Source: Saccharopolyspora_C sp047200635
GTDB lineage: Bacteria > Actinomycetota > Actinomycetes > Mycobacteriales > Pseudonocardiaceae
Assembly (NCBI RefSeq): GCF_047200635.1
Contig: NZ_JBJZOI010000012.1
Span: 1 to 64,000, forward strand
DNA length: 64,000 nucleotides
Direction of reading: 5' to 3'
Position numbers and translations under genes: made by a program
The notes under the pieces: generated by a model
Told to the model about the DNA's origin: nothing
The model's database searches: none
The model's input: the letters and a program-made list of their open reading frames with translations, nothing else
Part shown: positions 51,142-59,708 of the stretch, in pieces
How positions within the stretch are numbered: the stretch's first letter is position 1
Layout of the letters: each line of letters starts with the position of its first letter

Positions 51142-52266
51142 ATGAAGCGCAAGAACGTGGTGTACGCCGCGTCCGCGGCGGGACTGGCGGGGTTGCTCGG
51201 CCTGACCGTGCTCAGCCTGCCCGCGGGAGCGGACGAGGATCCGCAGCTCCCCCAGGTCGCCCCCGAGCAGCTGGTCGAGTCGGTGCTGACCTCGACGCCC
51301 CCCGCGCTGACGGGAACCGTGCGGGTGGACAACGCGCTGGGCCTGCCCGCGCTGCCCGGGGTCGGCGAGGGGACCAGCGGCATGCTGGGCGACGGGACCA
51401 GCACCCTGCGGTTGTGGAACGACGGGCAGGGGCACAAGCGCGTCGCGGTGCCGTCGTCCGACGGCGAGGTCACGATCGTCGACGACGGCAGCGCGGTGTG
51501 GAAGTGGGACTCCGCCTCCCGCACCGTGACGAGGACCGACGAGGGGGACCGCGGTCCGGGGCGGCACCCCGGCGGACCGGGGGCTCCGGGCGGCGACCCG
51601 GCGGCGCAGGATCCGGCGGCGCTGTCCCGCGAGATCGTCGGCCAGCTGCGCCGGAGCAGCGAGGTCGCGGTGGACGGCACGGCGCGGGTCGCGGGCCGGG
51701 ACGCCTACGAGCTGGTGCTGACGCCGAAGCCGACCGAGCGCACCGTGCTGCGCGAGGTCCGGTTCGCGGTGGACGCCGAGACCCGCTCGCCGCTGGAGGT
51801 CACGGTGCTCACCAACGGCTCGGACGAACCGGCCTTGCGCGCGGGCTTCTCGGAGCTGGAGCTGGGTGCGCCGGACCCGGCGATGTTCCGCTTCACCCCG
51901 CCGGCCGGCGCACGGGTCGAGGAGCATCCGCGCGGCGAGCGGCCGGAGCACCGCGGGCCCGGGCACGCCGACGGCCGACGGCCGGCAGTGGTGGGCGAGG
52001 GCTGGGACACCGTGGTGGTGACCGAGCTGCCGGACTTCTCCGGGGGCCAGGCACCGCCGGAGTCCCCGCGCGGCGGGCACGGCGCTGAGCGGCCCGACCC
52101 GCAGGCGATGCTGCGGCAGGTGGGCAAGCCGGTCAGCGGACCGTGGGGCGAGGGTCACCTGATCAGCACCGAGGTCGGTTCCGCGCTGGTGACCTCGGAC
52201 GGACGGGTCGCCGCGGGCGCGGTGCCGGAGCAGGTCCTCACCGAGGCGATCGGGACGCCGCGATGA
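51142..52266 (+). CDS. Secreted LolA-like/DUF2092-type protein
   Basis: 374 aa from ATG 51142 after AGGAGGA. An N-terminal export signal (MKRKNVVYAASAAGLAGLLG..., cleavage near PAGA-DED) has no lipobox Cys. The body is beta-rich (RVDNALGLPALPG, LRLWNDGQGHKRVAVPS, AYELVLTPKPTERTVLREVRFAVDAET), as in LolA/LppX-fold proteins that bind lipid chains. It also has a His/Gly/Pro-rich linker (DRGPGRHPGGPGAPGGD). First gene of an operon with an ABC exporter, so a role in moving or sensing an envelope lipid is an inference. Confidence 0.78.
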   Translation: MKRKNVVYAASAAGLAGLLGLTVLSLPAGADEDPQLPQVAPEQLVESVLTSTPPALTGTVRVDNALGLPALPGVGEGTSGMLGDGTSTLRLWNDGQGHKRVAVPSSDGEVTIVDDGSAVWKWDSASRTVTRTDEGDRGPGRHPGGPGAPGGDPAAQDPAALSREIVGQLRRSSEVAVDGTARVAGRDAYELVLTPKPTERTVLREVRFAVDAETRSPLEVTVLTNGSDEPALRAGFSELELGAPDPAMFRFTPPAGARVEEHPRGERPEHRGPGHADGRRPAVVGEGWDTVVVTELPDFSGGQAPPESPRGGHGAERPDPQAMLRQVGKPVSGPWGEGHLISTEVGSALVTSDGRVAAGAVPEQVLTEAIGTPR

Positions 52267-53231
52267 CCGGCTTGGCCGAACAGGCGGGGGTGGCCTCGGC
52301 CGCCCCCGCCCCGGTCGAGTCGTACGCCGCGCGGACCTCCGGGCTGCGCAAGGTCTACGGCGGGACGGTGGCCGTGGCGGGCGTCGACCTCGCCGTGCCG
52401 CGCGGTGCCGTGGTGGGCGTGCTCGGGCCGAACGGTTCCGGCAAGACCACCACCATCCGGATGTTGCTCGGGCTGATCCGGCCGACCGCGGGCTCGGTGG
52501 AGCTGCTGGGGCGCGCGCTGCCCGACGAGACCGACCGGGTCCTTCCGAGGGTCGGCGCGCTCGTGGAGGGGCCGGGCTTCCACCCGTTCCTGTCCGGGCG
52601 GGAGAACCTGCTGCGGTGCGCGGCGTTCGAGCCGGACCTGGCGGGCGCGGAGATCCGTCCGGCGGTGGAGGAGGCGCTGGCGCGGGTGGGCCTGGACGCG
52701 GCCGCTGGCCGGCGCTTCCGCGGCTACTCGCTGGGCATGAAGCAGCGACTGGGTCTGGCCGCCGCCCTGCTGGTGCCGCGCGAGCTGGTGGTGCTCGACG
52801 AACCCACGAACGGCCTGGATCCGGCGGGGACCAGGGAGATCCGGCAGATCATCGCCGATCTGCACGCGGTGGGCACGACGGTGCTGGTGTCCTCGCACCT
52901 GCTCTCCGAAGTGGAGGCGACCTGCACGCACGTGGCCGTGATGCACCGCGGCTCGCTGGTGGCCCAGGGCGAGCTGGCGGGGCTGCTGGAGTCCGGCGGC
53001 CCGCACCTGATGATCTCCACCCCGGACCTGGCCACCGGGCTGGAGGTGCTGCGGGACAACGGCATCCCGGCCAGGGTCGAGCGGGGCGAGCTGCGCGCGG
53101 AGCTCTCCGACGTGGACGCTCCCGAAGTGGTGGCGGCGCTCGTTCGGGCCGAGGTCGGAGTGCACGAGGCCCGGCGCGGACGCGCGGGGCTGGAGGACCT
53201 GTTCGCCAGGCTCACCGAGGAGGAGTCATGA
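52263..53231 (+). CDS. ABC exporter ATPase
   Basis: 322 aa; ATG 52263 overlaps the previous stop (ATGA). Walker A GPNGSGKTTTIRML, signature YSLGMKQRLGLAAAL, Walker B VVLDEPTNGLDPAG and switch His in SSHLLSEVE place it in the CcmA/DrrA/BcrA-type family. A C-terminal extension of about 70 residues follows the nucleotide-binding domain. It powers the permease encoded next. Confidence 0.92.
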   Translation: MTGLAEQAGVASAAPAPVESYAARTSGLRKVYGGTVAVAGVDLAVPRGAVVGVLGPNGSGKTTTIRMLLGLIRPTAGSVELLGRALPDETDRVLPRVGALVEGPGFHPFLSGRENLLRCAAFEPDLAGAEIRPAVEEALARVGLDAAAGRRFRGYSLGMKQRLGLAAALLVPRELVVLDEPTNGLDPAGTREIRQIIADLHAVGTTVLVSSHLLSEVEATCTHVAVMHRGSLVAQGELAGLLESGGPHLMISTPDLATGLEVLRDNGIPARVERGELRAELSDVDAPEVVAALVRAEVGVHEARRGRAGLEDLFARLTEEES

Positions 53232-54085
53232 CCGCGACCGCCGAGCTCGCCCCGCGGACCGCCGGGCGCCGGTCGGCGCCGCTGGGACGAGTGCTGCTCG
53301 CCGAATTCCGCTGGGTGCTGCGCCGCCCGCGCAACCTGCTCGCGCTGCTCATGCTGGCCGGGCTGCCGGTGCTGATCGGGATCGGCATCGCGCTCACCGG
53401 GGGGCCGGGGGCCGGGGGTGGACCGCCGGTGCTGAGCGCCGTCGCCGGCAACGGGCTGGTGCTGCCGGTGGCGAGCATCGTGCTGGCGCAGACGTTGCTG
53501 CTGCCGCTGGTGGTGGCGATGGTCGCGGCGGACGCCCTCGCGGGTGAGGCCTCGCACGGCACCCTGCGCGGGTTGCTGATCGCACCGCTGGGGCGGGTCC
53601 GGCTGGTGTGGGTGAAGGCAGCGGGCGTCCTGCTCATGGTGCTGCTGTCGGTGTTCGTGCTGGCGCTGAGCGGCCTGCTGACCGGGCTGGTCGTCGTGGG
53701 CGGGGACGGCCTGGTGACGCTGTCCGGCACGACGCTGTCGCTGGGCGCGGCGCTGGGCCGGATCGCGCTGGCAGTGCTCTGGTGCGCCGCGCAGATGGCG
53801 GCGATCGGCGCGGTGGCGCTCGCGGTGTCCTCGCTGACCGAGCACCCGCTGGTGGTGATGGCCGGAACGATGGCCGCGCTCATCGTGTTCGGCGTGCTGG
53901 GGACCATTCCCTCGCTGGAGTGGCTGCGGCCGCTGCTGATCACGACGGACTGGTCGGCGGTGATCGACGTGCTCCGGGATCCGATCTTCACGGACACCCT
54001 GGCCACCGGCCTGCTGCGCGCCGGCTGCTACCTGGTCGTGGGCCTGTCCGCGACCGTCCTCCGGATGGTCACCCGAGACGTGTGA
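53228..54085 (+). CDS. ABC-2 type permease
   Basis: 285 aa; ATG 53228 overlaps the ATPase stop (ATGA). Six hydrophobic segments with the ABC-2 pattern (LLAEFRWVLRRPRNLLALLMLAGLPVLIG, then ALAGEASHGTLRGLLIAPLGRVRLVWVKA, residues about 20-130). Together with the ATPase and the secreted protein it forms a three-gene exporter operon, divergent from and probably controlled by the two-component system. Confidence 0.9.
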   Translation: MTATAELAPRTAGRRSAPLGRVLLAEFRWVLRRPRNLLALLMLAGLPVLIGIGIALTGGPGAGGGPPVLSAVAGNGLVLPVASIVLAQTLLLPLVVAMVAADALAGEASHGTLRGLLIAPLGRVRLVWVKAAGVLLMVLLSVFVLALSGLLTGLVVVGGDGLVTLSGTTLSLGAALGRIALAVLWCAAQMAAIGAVALAVSSLTEHPLVVMAGTMAALIVFGVLGTIPSLEWLRPLLITTDWSAVIDVLRDPIFTDTLATGLLRAGCYLVVGLSATVLRMVTRDV

Positions 54086-54089
54086 GCGA

Positions 54090-54120
54090 GGGCCCGCCCG
54101 GATCAGGTCCGGGTGGGCCC
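54090..54120 (+). terminator. Terminator of the ABC exporter operon
   Basis: GGGCCCGCCCGGA and TCCGGGTGGGCCC form a 13-bp stem (one G-T pair) with a 5-nt loop, four bases after the permease stop codon. Confidence 0.78.
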
Positions 54121-54483
54121 ACCGCTGCCCTGCGCTGCCCGCGGTGTGAGCGGGAGAGCGACGACGCCCCGCGTCCGCGCCCACCTCTCACCGAGGAGAT
54201 CCAGAGCGTGAGCCGCGGCCCACCCTCAGCTGCGGGGCCGCGGGAGCGGCGCACGCTCCTGCCGCCCCCTCGCCCGCGTTCGCGATCGACGTTCGGCAAC
54301 GACGTCGCGCGCCTGCGCGTGTCGGCGCGGAACGTGCCGTTCGCGTCGACGGGACTGCCGACGGCATCCCGTTCGAGAATGCCGGGCTGGTGGTGGCAGG
54401 GCCGAGTTCAGCGAGCAACTCGGCACGGAGATCGGCGATACCATGCGAGTCCACTCGCAGCGTCGATCGAGCTAGGACGGATC
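54121..54483. other. Intergenic stretch with one repeat copy
   Basis: About 360 bases before the maleylpyruvate isomerase-like gene. Apart from the dyad at 54329 no gene, promoter or RNA could be recognised. Confidence 0.45.
54329..54344. repeat. Repeated dyad GGAACGTGCCGTTCGC, copy 2
   Basis: Exactly the 16-base block found at 41263-41278, containing the inverted repeat GAACG-TGC-CGTTC, here in the middle of a gene-free region. Confidence 0.6.
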
Positions 54484-55119
54484 ATGACGCTTTCCGCATC
54501 CGACTGCTGGGACCTGATCCACGCCGAGCGCGCCCGGGTCGCGAGCGCGCTGGACGGTGTGACCGCGCAGCAATGGCGTTCCGGATCGCTCTGCGCGGAG
54601 TGGACGGTCGAGCACGTGACCGCCCATCTCACCGCGGCCGCGAACACCGGCACCTGGGCCTGGCTGCGCAGCATCACTCTCGCGGGCTTCAACTCCGAGA
54701 GGCACAACGCTCGACGGCTTGCCCAGCACCTCGGCAGCACACCCCAGGAGACCGGTGAGAAGTTCCGCGACTCGGTGATGCTCACCGTTGCGCCGACGAA
54801 GGACCACGCGGCGTGGCTCGGAGAGGTGATCGTCCACGGTCAGGACATCGCCCGGCCGCTCGGCGTGGAACTGGTCCCCGACCCCGAGGCCGTTCGCGAA
54901 GTCGCAGCGTTCTTCGTCGCGAAGGACTTCGCCGTCAACAGCCGCCAGAAGACCAGGGGTCTGGCGCTGGAAGCCAGCGATGCCGATTTCACCGCGGGGA
55001 GCGGCCCGCTGGTGCGCGGCCCGCTCCTGAGCCTGGTGATGGCGATGGCAGGTCGCGGCGATTGCTGCGCGGAGCTCGACGGCGACGGAGTCGCCGAGCT
55101 CCGCCGCAGAATCGGATGA
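54484..55119 (+). CDS. Mycothiol-dependent maleylpyruvate isomerase-family protein
   Basis: 211 aa from ATG 54484 with AGGACGG close before. The DinB-like four-helix fold of TIGR03083 is indicated by CAEWTVEHVTAHLTAAANTG (first metal His), an RHNARRLAQHL segment and WLGEVIVHGQDIARPLGVEL (second His region). True maleylpyruvate isomerases use mycothiol; many relatives are thiol-dependent transferases of unknown substrate. An MSH-making host (mshB is present) fits this. Confidence 0.82.
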   Translation: MTLSASDCWDLIHAERARVASALDGVTAQQWRSGSLCAEWTVEHVTAHLTAAANTGTWAWLRSITLAGFNSERHNARRLAQHLGSTPQETGEKFRDSVMLTVAPTKDHAAWLGEVIVHGQDIARPLGVELVPDPEAVREVAAFFVAKDFAVNSRQKTRGLALEASDADFTAGSGPLVRGPLLSLVMAMAGRGDCCAELDGDGVAELRRRIG

Positions 55120-55527
55120 GCCGGGAGAGCCACCGGTGACACCGCCCCATCACACCGGACGACCTGAACGCGAGGACGACGGCGGGCGCCTCCCGTGCCG
55201 CGCGCAGCGGCAACCGAAGCGCCGGATTCTCGCGGTTGGGGTCATCCACGGGTCGCAGATCAGTGACTTCCCGCGGCAGCGCGCTGCGTCGAGATCAGTG
55301 GTGAGCAGGCGACGAGGTCCTTTCCCGCCCGCCGCGCGGGGGTTCGGTGCGGGGGCCGCGCTGGTCCGGGCGACGGCCGGAGGGGTCGGGGCGGGACTTC
55401 CGCTGGATGCCGCGCACGGCGGGCGCCCGCTGCCCGCACCTCCGGTTCGGCTTCGCAGCACCCGGCCCGGACTTTCTCGAACGAACTCGGCCCGACCCGG
55501 CGCCTGACCTCCCCCGGTGCGGTGCGC
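55120..55527. other. Intergenic stretch, no gene called
   Basis: 408 bases between convergent genes. Frames such as 55136-55507 have no SD and no recognisable fold. No hairpin of note. Confidence 0.45.
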
Positions 55528-56559
55528 TCAGTCGGTGCCGATGAGGGCCAGACCGTCCGCGTCGAGCCGCAGGCAGACCTGCTCGCCGAGCGCGGGGGCA
55601 TCGGCGATGTGCGCGACGGCCTCCACCTGCCCGTGGTTCGGCACGTCCACGGCGAGGCGGACGTGGTCGTGGCGGTGCACCCGCTCGCGCACCGTGCCGA
55701 GCGGGCCGCCCCCGGCGGGGCCCTGGGCGGGGGCGCGGCGGGCCCGCACCCCGGTGGCGCGGAGCCCGAGGCGGGCGGTGCCGTCCTTCGCCGCCATCTC
55801 CACCGAGCCGAGCGCGCAGGTGGCGATCCCGTCGCGGACCTCGGCGGGCAGGAAGGTGGTGCACCCGAGGAAGGCGGCGACCTCCTCGTCGGCGGGGTTC
55901 CGCCAGAGCAGGTCCGGGGCGTCGACCTGGAGGATCGCACCCCGCGCCATGATCGCGACCCGGTCGGCGAGGGTGAACGCTTCGTCGTGATCGTGGGTGA
56001 CGACCAGCGCGGTCGTATCGGTGAGCAGGGCGGCGAGGTCCACGGCGAGGCGCTCCCGCAGCATCCGGTCCAGGGCGGACAGCGGCTCGTCGAGCAGCAG
56101 CAGCTCCGGATCGGCGGCGAGGGCGCGGGCGAGCGCGACCCGCTGGGCCTCACCTCCGGAGAGCTCGGTGACGCGCCGCCGCCCGTACCCGGACAGGCCC
56201 ACCAGGTCGAGCAGTTCCGCGACCCGGGCCGCCCGGCCCGCCCTGGCCACACCGCGCATCCGGGGACCGAACTCGACGTTCCCCGCGACGTCGCGGTGCG
56301 GGAACAGCTGCCCGTCCTGGAAGACCATGCCGAATCCGCGCCGGTGCACGGGGACCCGCGCGAGGTCGCGGCCGTTCCAGCGCACCTCGCCCGAGGTCGG
56401 CCGCTCCAGACCGGCGACGGCGCGCAGCAGGGTGGACTTGCCGCAGCCGGAGGGGCCGAGCAGGGCGACGACCTCGCCGTCGAGCACGGACAGCTCGACC
56501 TCGCGCACCGCGGTGGTGTCGGCGAAGCGCACCGTGAGCCCGTGCACGTCCAGTCCCAT
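55528..56559 (-). CDS. thiQ: Thiamine-type ABC importer ATPase
   Basis: 343 aa; ATG 56559 overlaps the permease stop as TGATG. Walker A GPSGCGKSTLL, Q-loop VFQDGQLFPH, signature LSGGEAQRVALARAL, Walker B LLLLDEPLSALD, switch VVTHDHDEA. A 110-residue C-terminal TOBE-like region is longer than in E. coli ThiQ and resembles FbpC/PotA ATPases. Thiamine specificity is inferred from the riboswitch at the head of the operon. Confidence 0.88.
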   Translation of the reverse strand: MGLDVHGLTVRFADTTAVREVELSVLDGEVVALLGPSGCGKSTLLRAVAGLERPTSGEVRWNGRDLARVPVHRRGFGMVFQDGQLFPHRDVAGNVEFGPRMRGVARAGRAARVAELLDLVGLSGYGRRRVTELSGGEAQRVALARALAADPELLLLDEPLSALDRMLRERLAVDLAALLTDTTALVVTHDHDEAFTLADRVAIMARGAILQVDAPDLLWRNPADEEVAAFLGCTTFLPAEVRDGIATCALGSVEMAAKDGTARLGLRATGVRARRAPAQGPAGGGPLGTVRERVHRHDHVRLAVDVPNHGQVEAVAHIADAPALGEQVCLRLDADGLALIGTD

Positions 56560-58142
56560 CAGAAGTCCTCCACGGCATCGGCGCGCACCCGCAGCCGCTC
56601 GATGAGCACCACGCCGAGCACGGTGACGATCATCAACAGCGCGCAGGCGGCGTAGGCGAGTTGCGAGTTGAGCTCCCCCGGCCTGCCGAGCAGCCTGCCG
56701 ATGGCCACCGGCAGGGTCGGCGCGTCGGGCCGGGCGAGGAAGCTGGTCGCGCCGAACTCGCCGAGAGCGACGACGAACCCGAACCCGGCCGCGGCCAGCA
56801 CGGTGCGCAGCACCAGCGGGACGTCGATCTCGCGGCGCACCCGCCACGGCCCGGCGCCGAGGGTCGCCGCGGCCTGCCGCAGCCGGTCGTCGATCGCCCG
56901 CAGCACCGGCAGCACCGTGCGGATCACCAGCGGGGTGACCACCAGCGCCTGCGCGAACGGCACCAGCAGCGGCGAGGTGCGCAGGTCCCCCGGCAGCGAG
57001 CCGAGCGTGATCAGGTAACCGAACCCGACCGTCACGGCGGACACCCCCAGCGGCAACATCAGCGCCAGGTCCAGCCCCTCGGCGAAGAACCGGCGCCGGG
57101 TCGTGACCAGCACGAACGACGCGAGCAGCCCGAGCAGCAAGGCCATCCAGGTCGCGTCCGCCGCGGTGCGCAGCGAGTTCAGCGCCGCTTCCAGGCCGGT
57201 GACCTCCAAGGTCCCGGGCTCTCCGGTGCCCAGCAGCGCGCGGTAGCCGTCCAGCCCCCACCCGTCCCGGGTGGACACCGAGCGGACCAGCAGGGTGGCG
57301 ATCGGGGTGAGCAGCGCTGCCACCACCAGCAGCGCGAACCCGACGATGATCCGCTCCCCGCCCTGCGGCCGCCGGGCGGTGTCGACGGGGGCGCGCAGCC
57401 GCAGCGCGGTCTCCCGGCGGCGCCGCGCGGCGGTGGCCACCAGCAGCGCGGCGAGCACGGCCGCCAGCTGGAGCAGGGACAGCGCGGCGGCACCCGACAG
57501 GTCCAGCAGCTGCACGGTGCGCAGGTAGATCTCGGTCTCCAGGGTGCGCAGCGCGCCGCCGCCGAGCACCAGCACCACCCCGAAGCTGGTGGCGCTGAAC
57601 AGGAAGACCACCGCGGCGGCCGAGCCGAGCGCGGGCAGCAGGGCGGGCAGGGTGACCGAGGTGAACGCCCGCCACCGGCTCGCCCCGAGCGAGCGGGCGG
57701 CGTCCTCGGCGCGGCGGTCGAGGTGGCCCCACAGCCCGCTCACCGTGCGGGCGACGACGGCCACGTTGAAGAAGGCGTTCGCCAGCACGATCGCGCTCAC
57801 CCCCGCCTCGGCGCCGAACAGCGCCCGGAACGCCATCCCCACCACGATCGTCGGGAGCACGAACGGCACGGTCACCACGACCCGCAGGAGCCCGCGGCCG
57901 GGGATCGCGAGCCGCGCCAGCACGTAGGCCAGCGGCATCCCGGCCAGCAGCGCGACGGCGGTGGACGCGGCGGCCTGCCCGAGGGTGAACCCGACCAGCC
58001 GCCAGGTCGCCGCCTCGGCCAGAACCGGCCCGGCGCCGCCCAGCCCGAGCCCGATGATCGCGGCGACGGGCCAGGCGAAGAACAGCCCGAGGAACCCGAG
58101 CACGACCGCCGCGGCGAGCGCGGCGGGCAGTCTGCCGCTCAT
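56559..58142 (-). CDS. thiP: Thiamine-type ABC importer permease (fused double domain)
   Basis: 527 aa from ATG 58142, overlapping the thiB stop (ATGA). Two permease halves of six helices each are fused, each with an EAA-type loop (EDAARSLGASRWRAFTSVTLP and RQAAATLGAGPWRVRREIDVP). This double-length layout is that of ThiP/FbpB. It forms the membrane channel of the importer. Confidence 0.9.
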   Translation of the reverse strand: MSGRLPAALAAAVVLGFLGLFFAWPVAAIIGLGLGGAGPVLAEAATWRLVGFTLGQAAASTAVALLAGMPLAYVLARLAIPGRGLLRVVVTVPFVLPTIVVGMAFRALFGAEAGVSAIVLANAFFNVAVVARTVSGLWGHLDRRAEDAARSLGASRWRAFTSVTLPALLPALGSAAAVVFLFSATSFGVVLVLGGGALRTLETEIYLRTVQLLDLSGAAALSLLQLAAVLAALLVATAARRRRETALRLRAPVDTARRPQGGERIIVGFALLVVAALLTPIATLLVRSVSTRDGWGLDGYRALLGTGEPGTLEVTGLEAALNSLRTAADATWMALLLGLLASFVLVTTRRRFFAEGLDLALMLPLGVSAVTVGFGYLITLGSLPGDLRTSPLLVPFAQALVVTPLVIRTVLPVLRAIDDRLRQAAATLGAGPWRVRREIDVPLVLRTVLAAAGFGFVVALGEFGATSFLARPDAPTLPVAIGRLLGRPGELNSQLAYAACALLMIVTVLGVVLIERLRVRADAVEDF

Positions 58143-59185
58143 CCCCGGATCAGCGTCCGCCACTCGTCGACCCACCGGTCCCGGTTGCGCTCCACCTCGG
58201 CGGCGGGCAGCTCGGTGGGACGCGGGGGCAGGGGGGCGCTGGTCTCCCAGCCGGGCGGCAGCGCGATCCCCTCCACCGCCGGGTACACGTACATCTGCTC
58301 GGCGACCTGGCCCTGGAACTCGGGCGAGAGCAGGAAGTCCACGACCTCCCGCGCCGCCTCCGGGTCCTTCGCGCCGGTCAGCACCCCGGCGTACTCGACC
58401 TGCCGGTAGCACCCGTCGAGCAGCGCCCGGGTGCGCGGCCGGCCCGCCTCGTCCACCTCGGCGGCGGGCGAGGAGGCGTAGGAGAGCACGATCGGCCGCG
58501 GCCCCTGCCCGGTGGAGCCGGAGAAGTCCTGGTTGTAGGCCTCTTCCCACCCGGAGGAGAGCTTCGCCCCGTTCGCGGTGAGCTGGCGCCAGTAGTCCTG
58601 CCAGCCGGGCTCGCCGAAGGTGGCGATGGTGCCGAGCAGGAAGGCCAGTCCCGGGGAGGAGGTCGTCGGGTCGGGCAGCGCGACCAGGTCGCGGTACCGC
58701 GGGTCCGTGAGGTCGCGCAGCGTCGCGGGCTCCGGCACCCGGTGTTCGGCGAACCAGCGGGTGTCGACGTTGAGGCAGACGTCGGCCACGTCGACCGCGG
58801 TGAGCCGGTGCTGCTGGTCCTGCGCGTAGCGCTGCGGGCCGCGATCGGCCGCGTCGGGCCGGTAGGGCTCGAACACGTCGGCCGAGAGAGCCCTGGAGGC
58901 GAAGGTGGAGTCCACCCCGTAGGCCACGTCGCCGAGGGGGGCCGCCTGGGACAGCGCCAGCTTGTTCGTCAGCTCCCCCGCGTCGCCGCTGTTGCGCACC
59001 TCCAGGTGGATGCCGCTGCGCCGCTCGAAATCGGCGAGCGCGGCGGGATCGGCGGCGAACGAGTCGTGCGCGACCAGGGTGACGGTGCGCGCCCCGGATT
59101 CCGGTTCGCCGCTGCCGATGAGCGAGCACCCGGTGGTGAGCGAGGCGATCGCGAGGGCGGCGACCCAGCGCGGATATCGGTTCAA
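58139..59185 (-). CDS. thiB: Thiamine-type substrate-binding lipoprotein
   Basis: 348 aa. TTG 59185 is chosen: GGGAGGA precedes it, and it gives a short lipoprotein signal with lipobox SLTTGC (C20). The mature protein is a family 1 (TbpA/iron-type) binding protein: LVAHDSFAADPAALADFERRSG, GDVAYGVDSTFASRALSADVF and PIVLSYASSPAAEV. The FALS-type dipole is typical of ThiB. The TPP riboswitch lies 55-150 bases upstream. Confidence 0.88.
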   Translation of the reverse strand: MNRYPRWVAALAIASLTTGCSLIGSGEPESGARTVTLVAHDSFAADPAALADFERRSGIHLEVRNSGDAGELTNKLALSQAAPLGDVAYGVDSTFASRALSADVFEPYRPDAADRGPQRYAQDQQHRLTAVDVADVCLNVDTRWFAEHRVPEPATLRDLTDPRYRDLVALPDPTTSSPGLAFLLGTIATFGEPGWQDYWRQLTANGAKLSSGWEEAYNQDFSGSTGQGPRPIVLSYASSPAAEVDEAGRPRTRALLDGCYRQVEYAGVLTGAKDPEAAREVVDFLLSPEFQGQVAEQMYVYPAVEGIALPPGWETSAPLPPRPTELPAAEVERNRDRWVDEWRTLIRG

Positions 59186-59239
59186 CGGTCCTCCCGAGCA
59201 GCACAGCGGCAACGGCCACGCGTGCAACGTCGAGCTGAT

Positions 59240-59335
59240 CGCGACACCTCCCTGCGCCGGCATGATCCGGTTCAGGTGCGGACGGTCGAGGGGCTTCGCC
59301 CCTCCTCTCAGCCCAGCGCGCTGGACTCCCGTGGC
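59240..59335 (-). promoter_or_regulatory. TPP riboswitch (thi box)
   Basis: Read on the minus strand, the core elements occur in order: GGGAGTCC, GGGCTGAGAGG (59306-59316 region), a variable GGGGCGAAGCCCC stem, then ACCTGAACCGGATCATGCCG and GCGCAGGGAGG. These are the conserved P2-J2/3 CTGAGA and the P4-P5 CCTGAtCyGGrTaATrCCrGCG-AGGGA motifs. It precedes thiB, so thiamine pyrophosphate should repress the importer, probably by masking the SD. Confidence 0.93.
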
Positions 59336-59411
59336 CCCGGAAGTCTACGTGCCGCCACTCGGCCGGGGGCCGACGGTCGCATCGGGGCCCGTCGAGGCCC
59401 ACCATGGAGGC

Positions 59412-59705
59412 ATGACCGAACTGCTGAACGACGCGCAGGTCGCCGAGGCGCTGTCCCGGCTGCCGGAGTGGGCCCAGGAGGGCTCCACCATCACGAGGGC
59501 GGTGGAGTTCGCGAGCTTCCCGCAGGCCATCCAGGCCGTGAACCGGATCGCGGAGATCGCCGAGAGCGAGAACCACCACCCCGACTTCGACGTCCGCTGG
59601 CGCACGCTCCGCTTCGCGCTCTCCACGCACTCCGAGGGCGGCATCACGGCCAAGGACATCACCATGGCCGAGGAGATCGACGGCGTCGTCGACGCCCTCA
59701 CCTGA
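59412..59705 (+). CDS. Pterin-4a-carbinolamine dehydratase
   Basis: 97 aa. The family motif is complete: ENHHPDFDVRWRTLRFALSTH (His-His-Pro at about 52-54 and the later His), in a compact alpha-beta fold. It dehydrates 4a-hydroxytetrahydropterin during cofactor recycling; in bacteria lacking phenylalanine hydroxylase it may serve molybdopterin or other pterins. ATG 59412 with CACCAT six bases before it; possible leaderless start. It ends four bases from the D-amino-acid oxidase gene. Confidence 0.92.
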   Translation: MTELLNDAQVAEALSRLPEWAQEGSTITRAVEFASFPQAIQAVNRIAEIAESENHHPDFDVRWRTLRFALSTHSEGGITAKDITMAEEIDGVVDALT

Positions 59706-59708
59706 GCC

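Noticed and set aside
55136..55507. 123-codon frame between maleylpyruvate isomerase-like gene and thiQ
   Set aside because: No SD, low-complexity composition, no domain.
59303..59320. CTGAGA next to the thiamine genes as another regulator box
   Set aside because: It is the conserved CTGAGA of the TPP riboswitch and has no second repeat at 11-bp distance.
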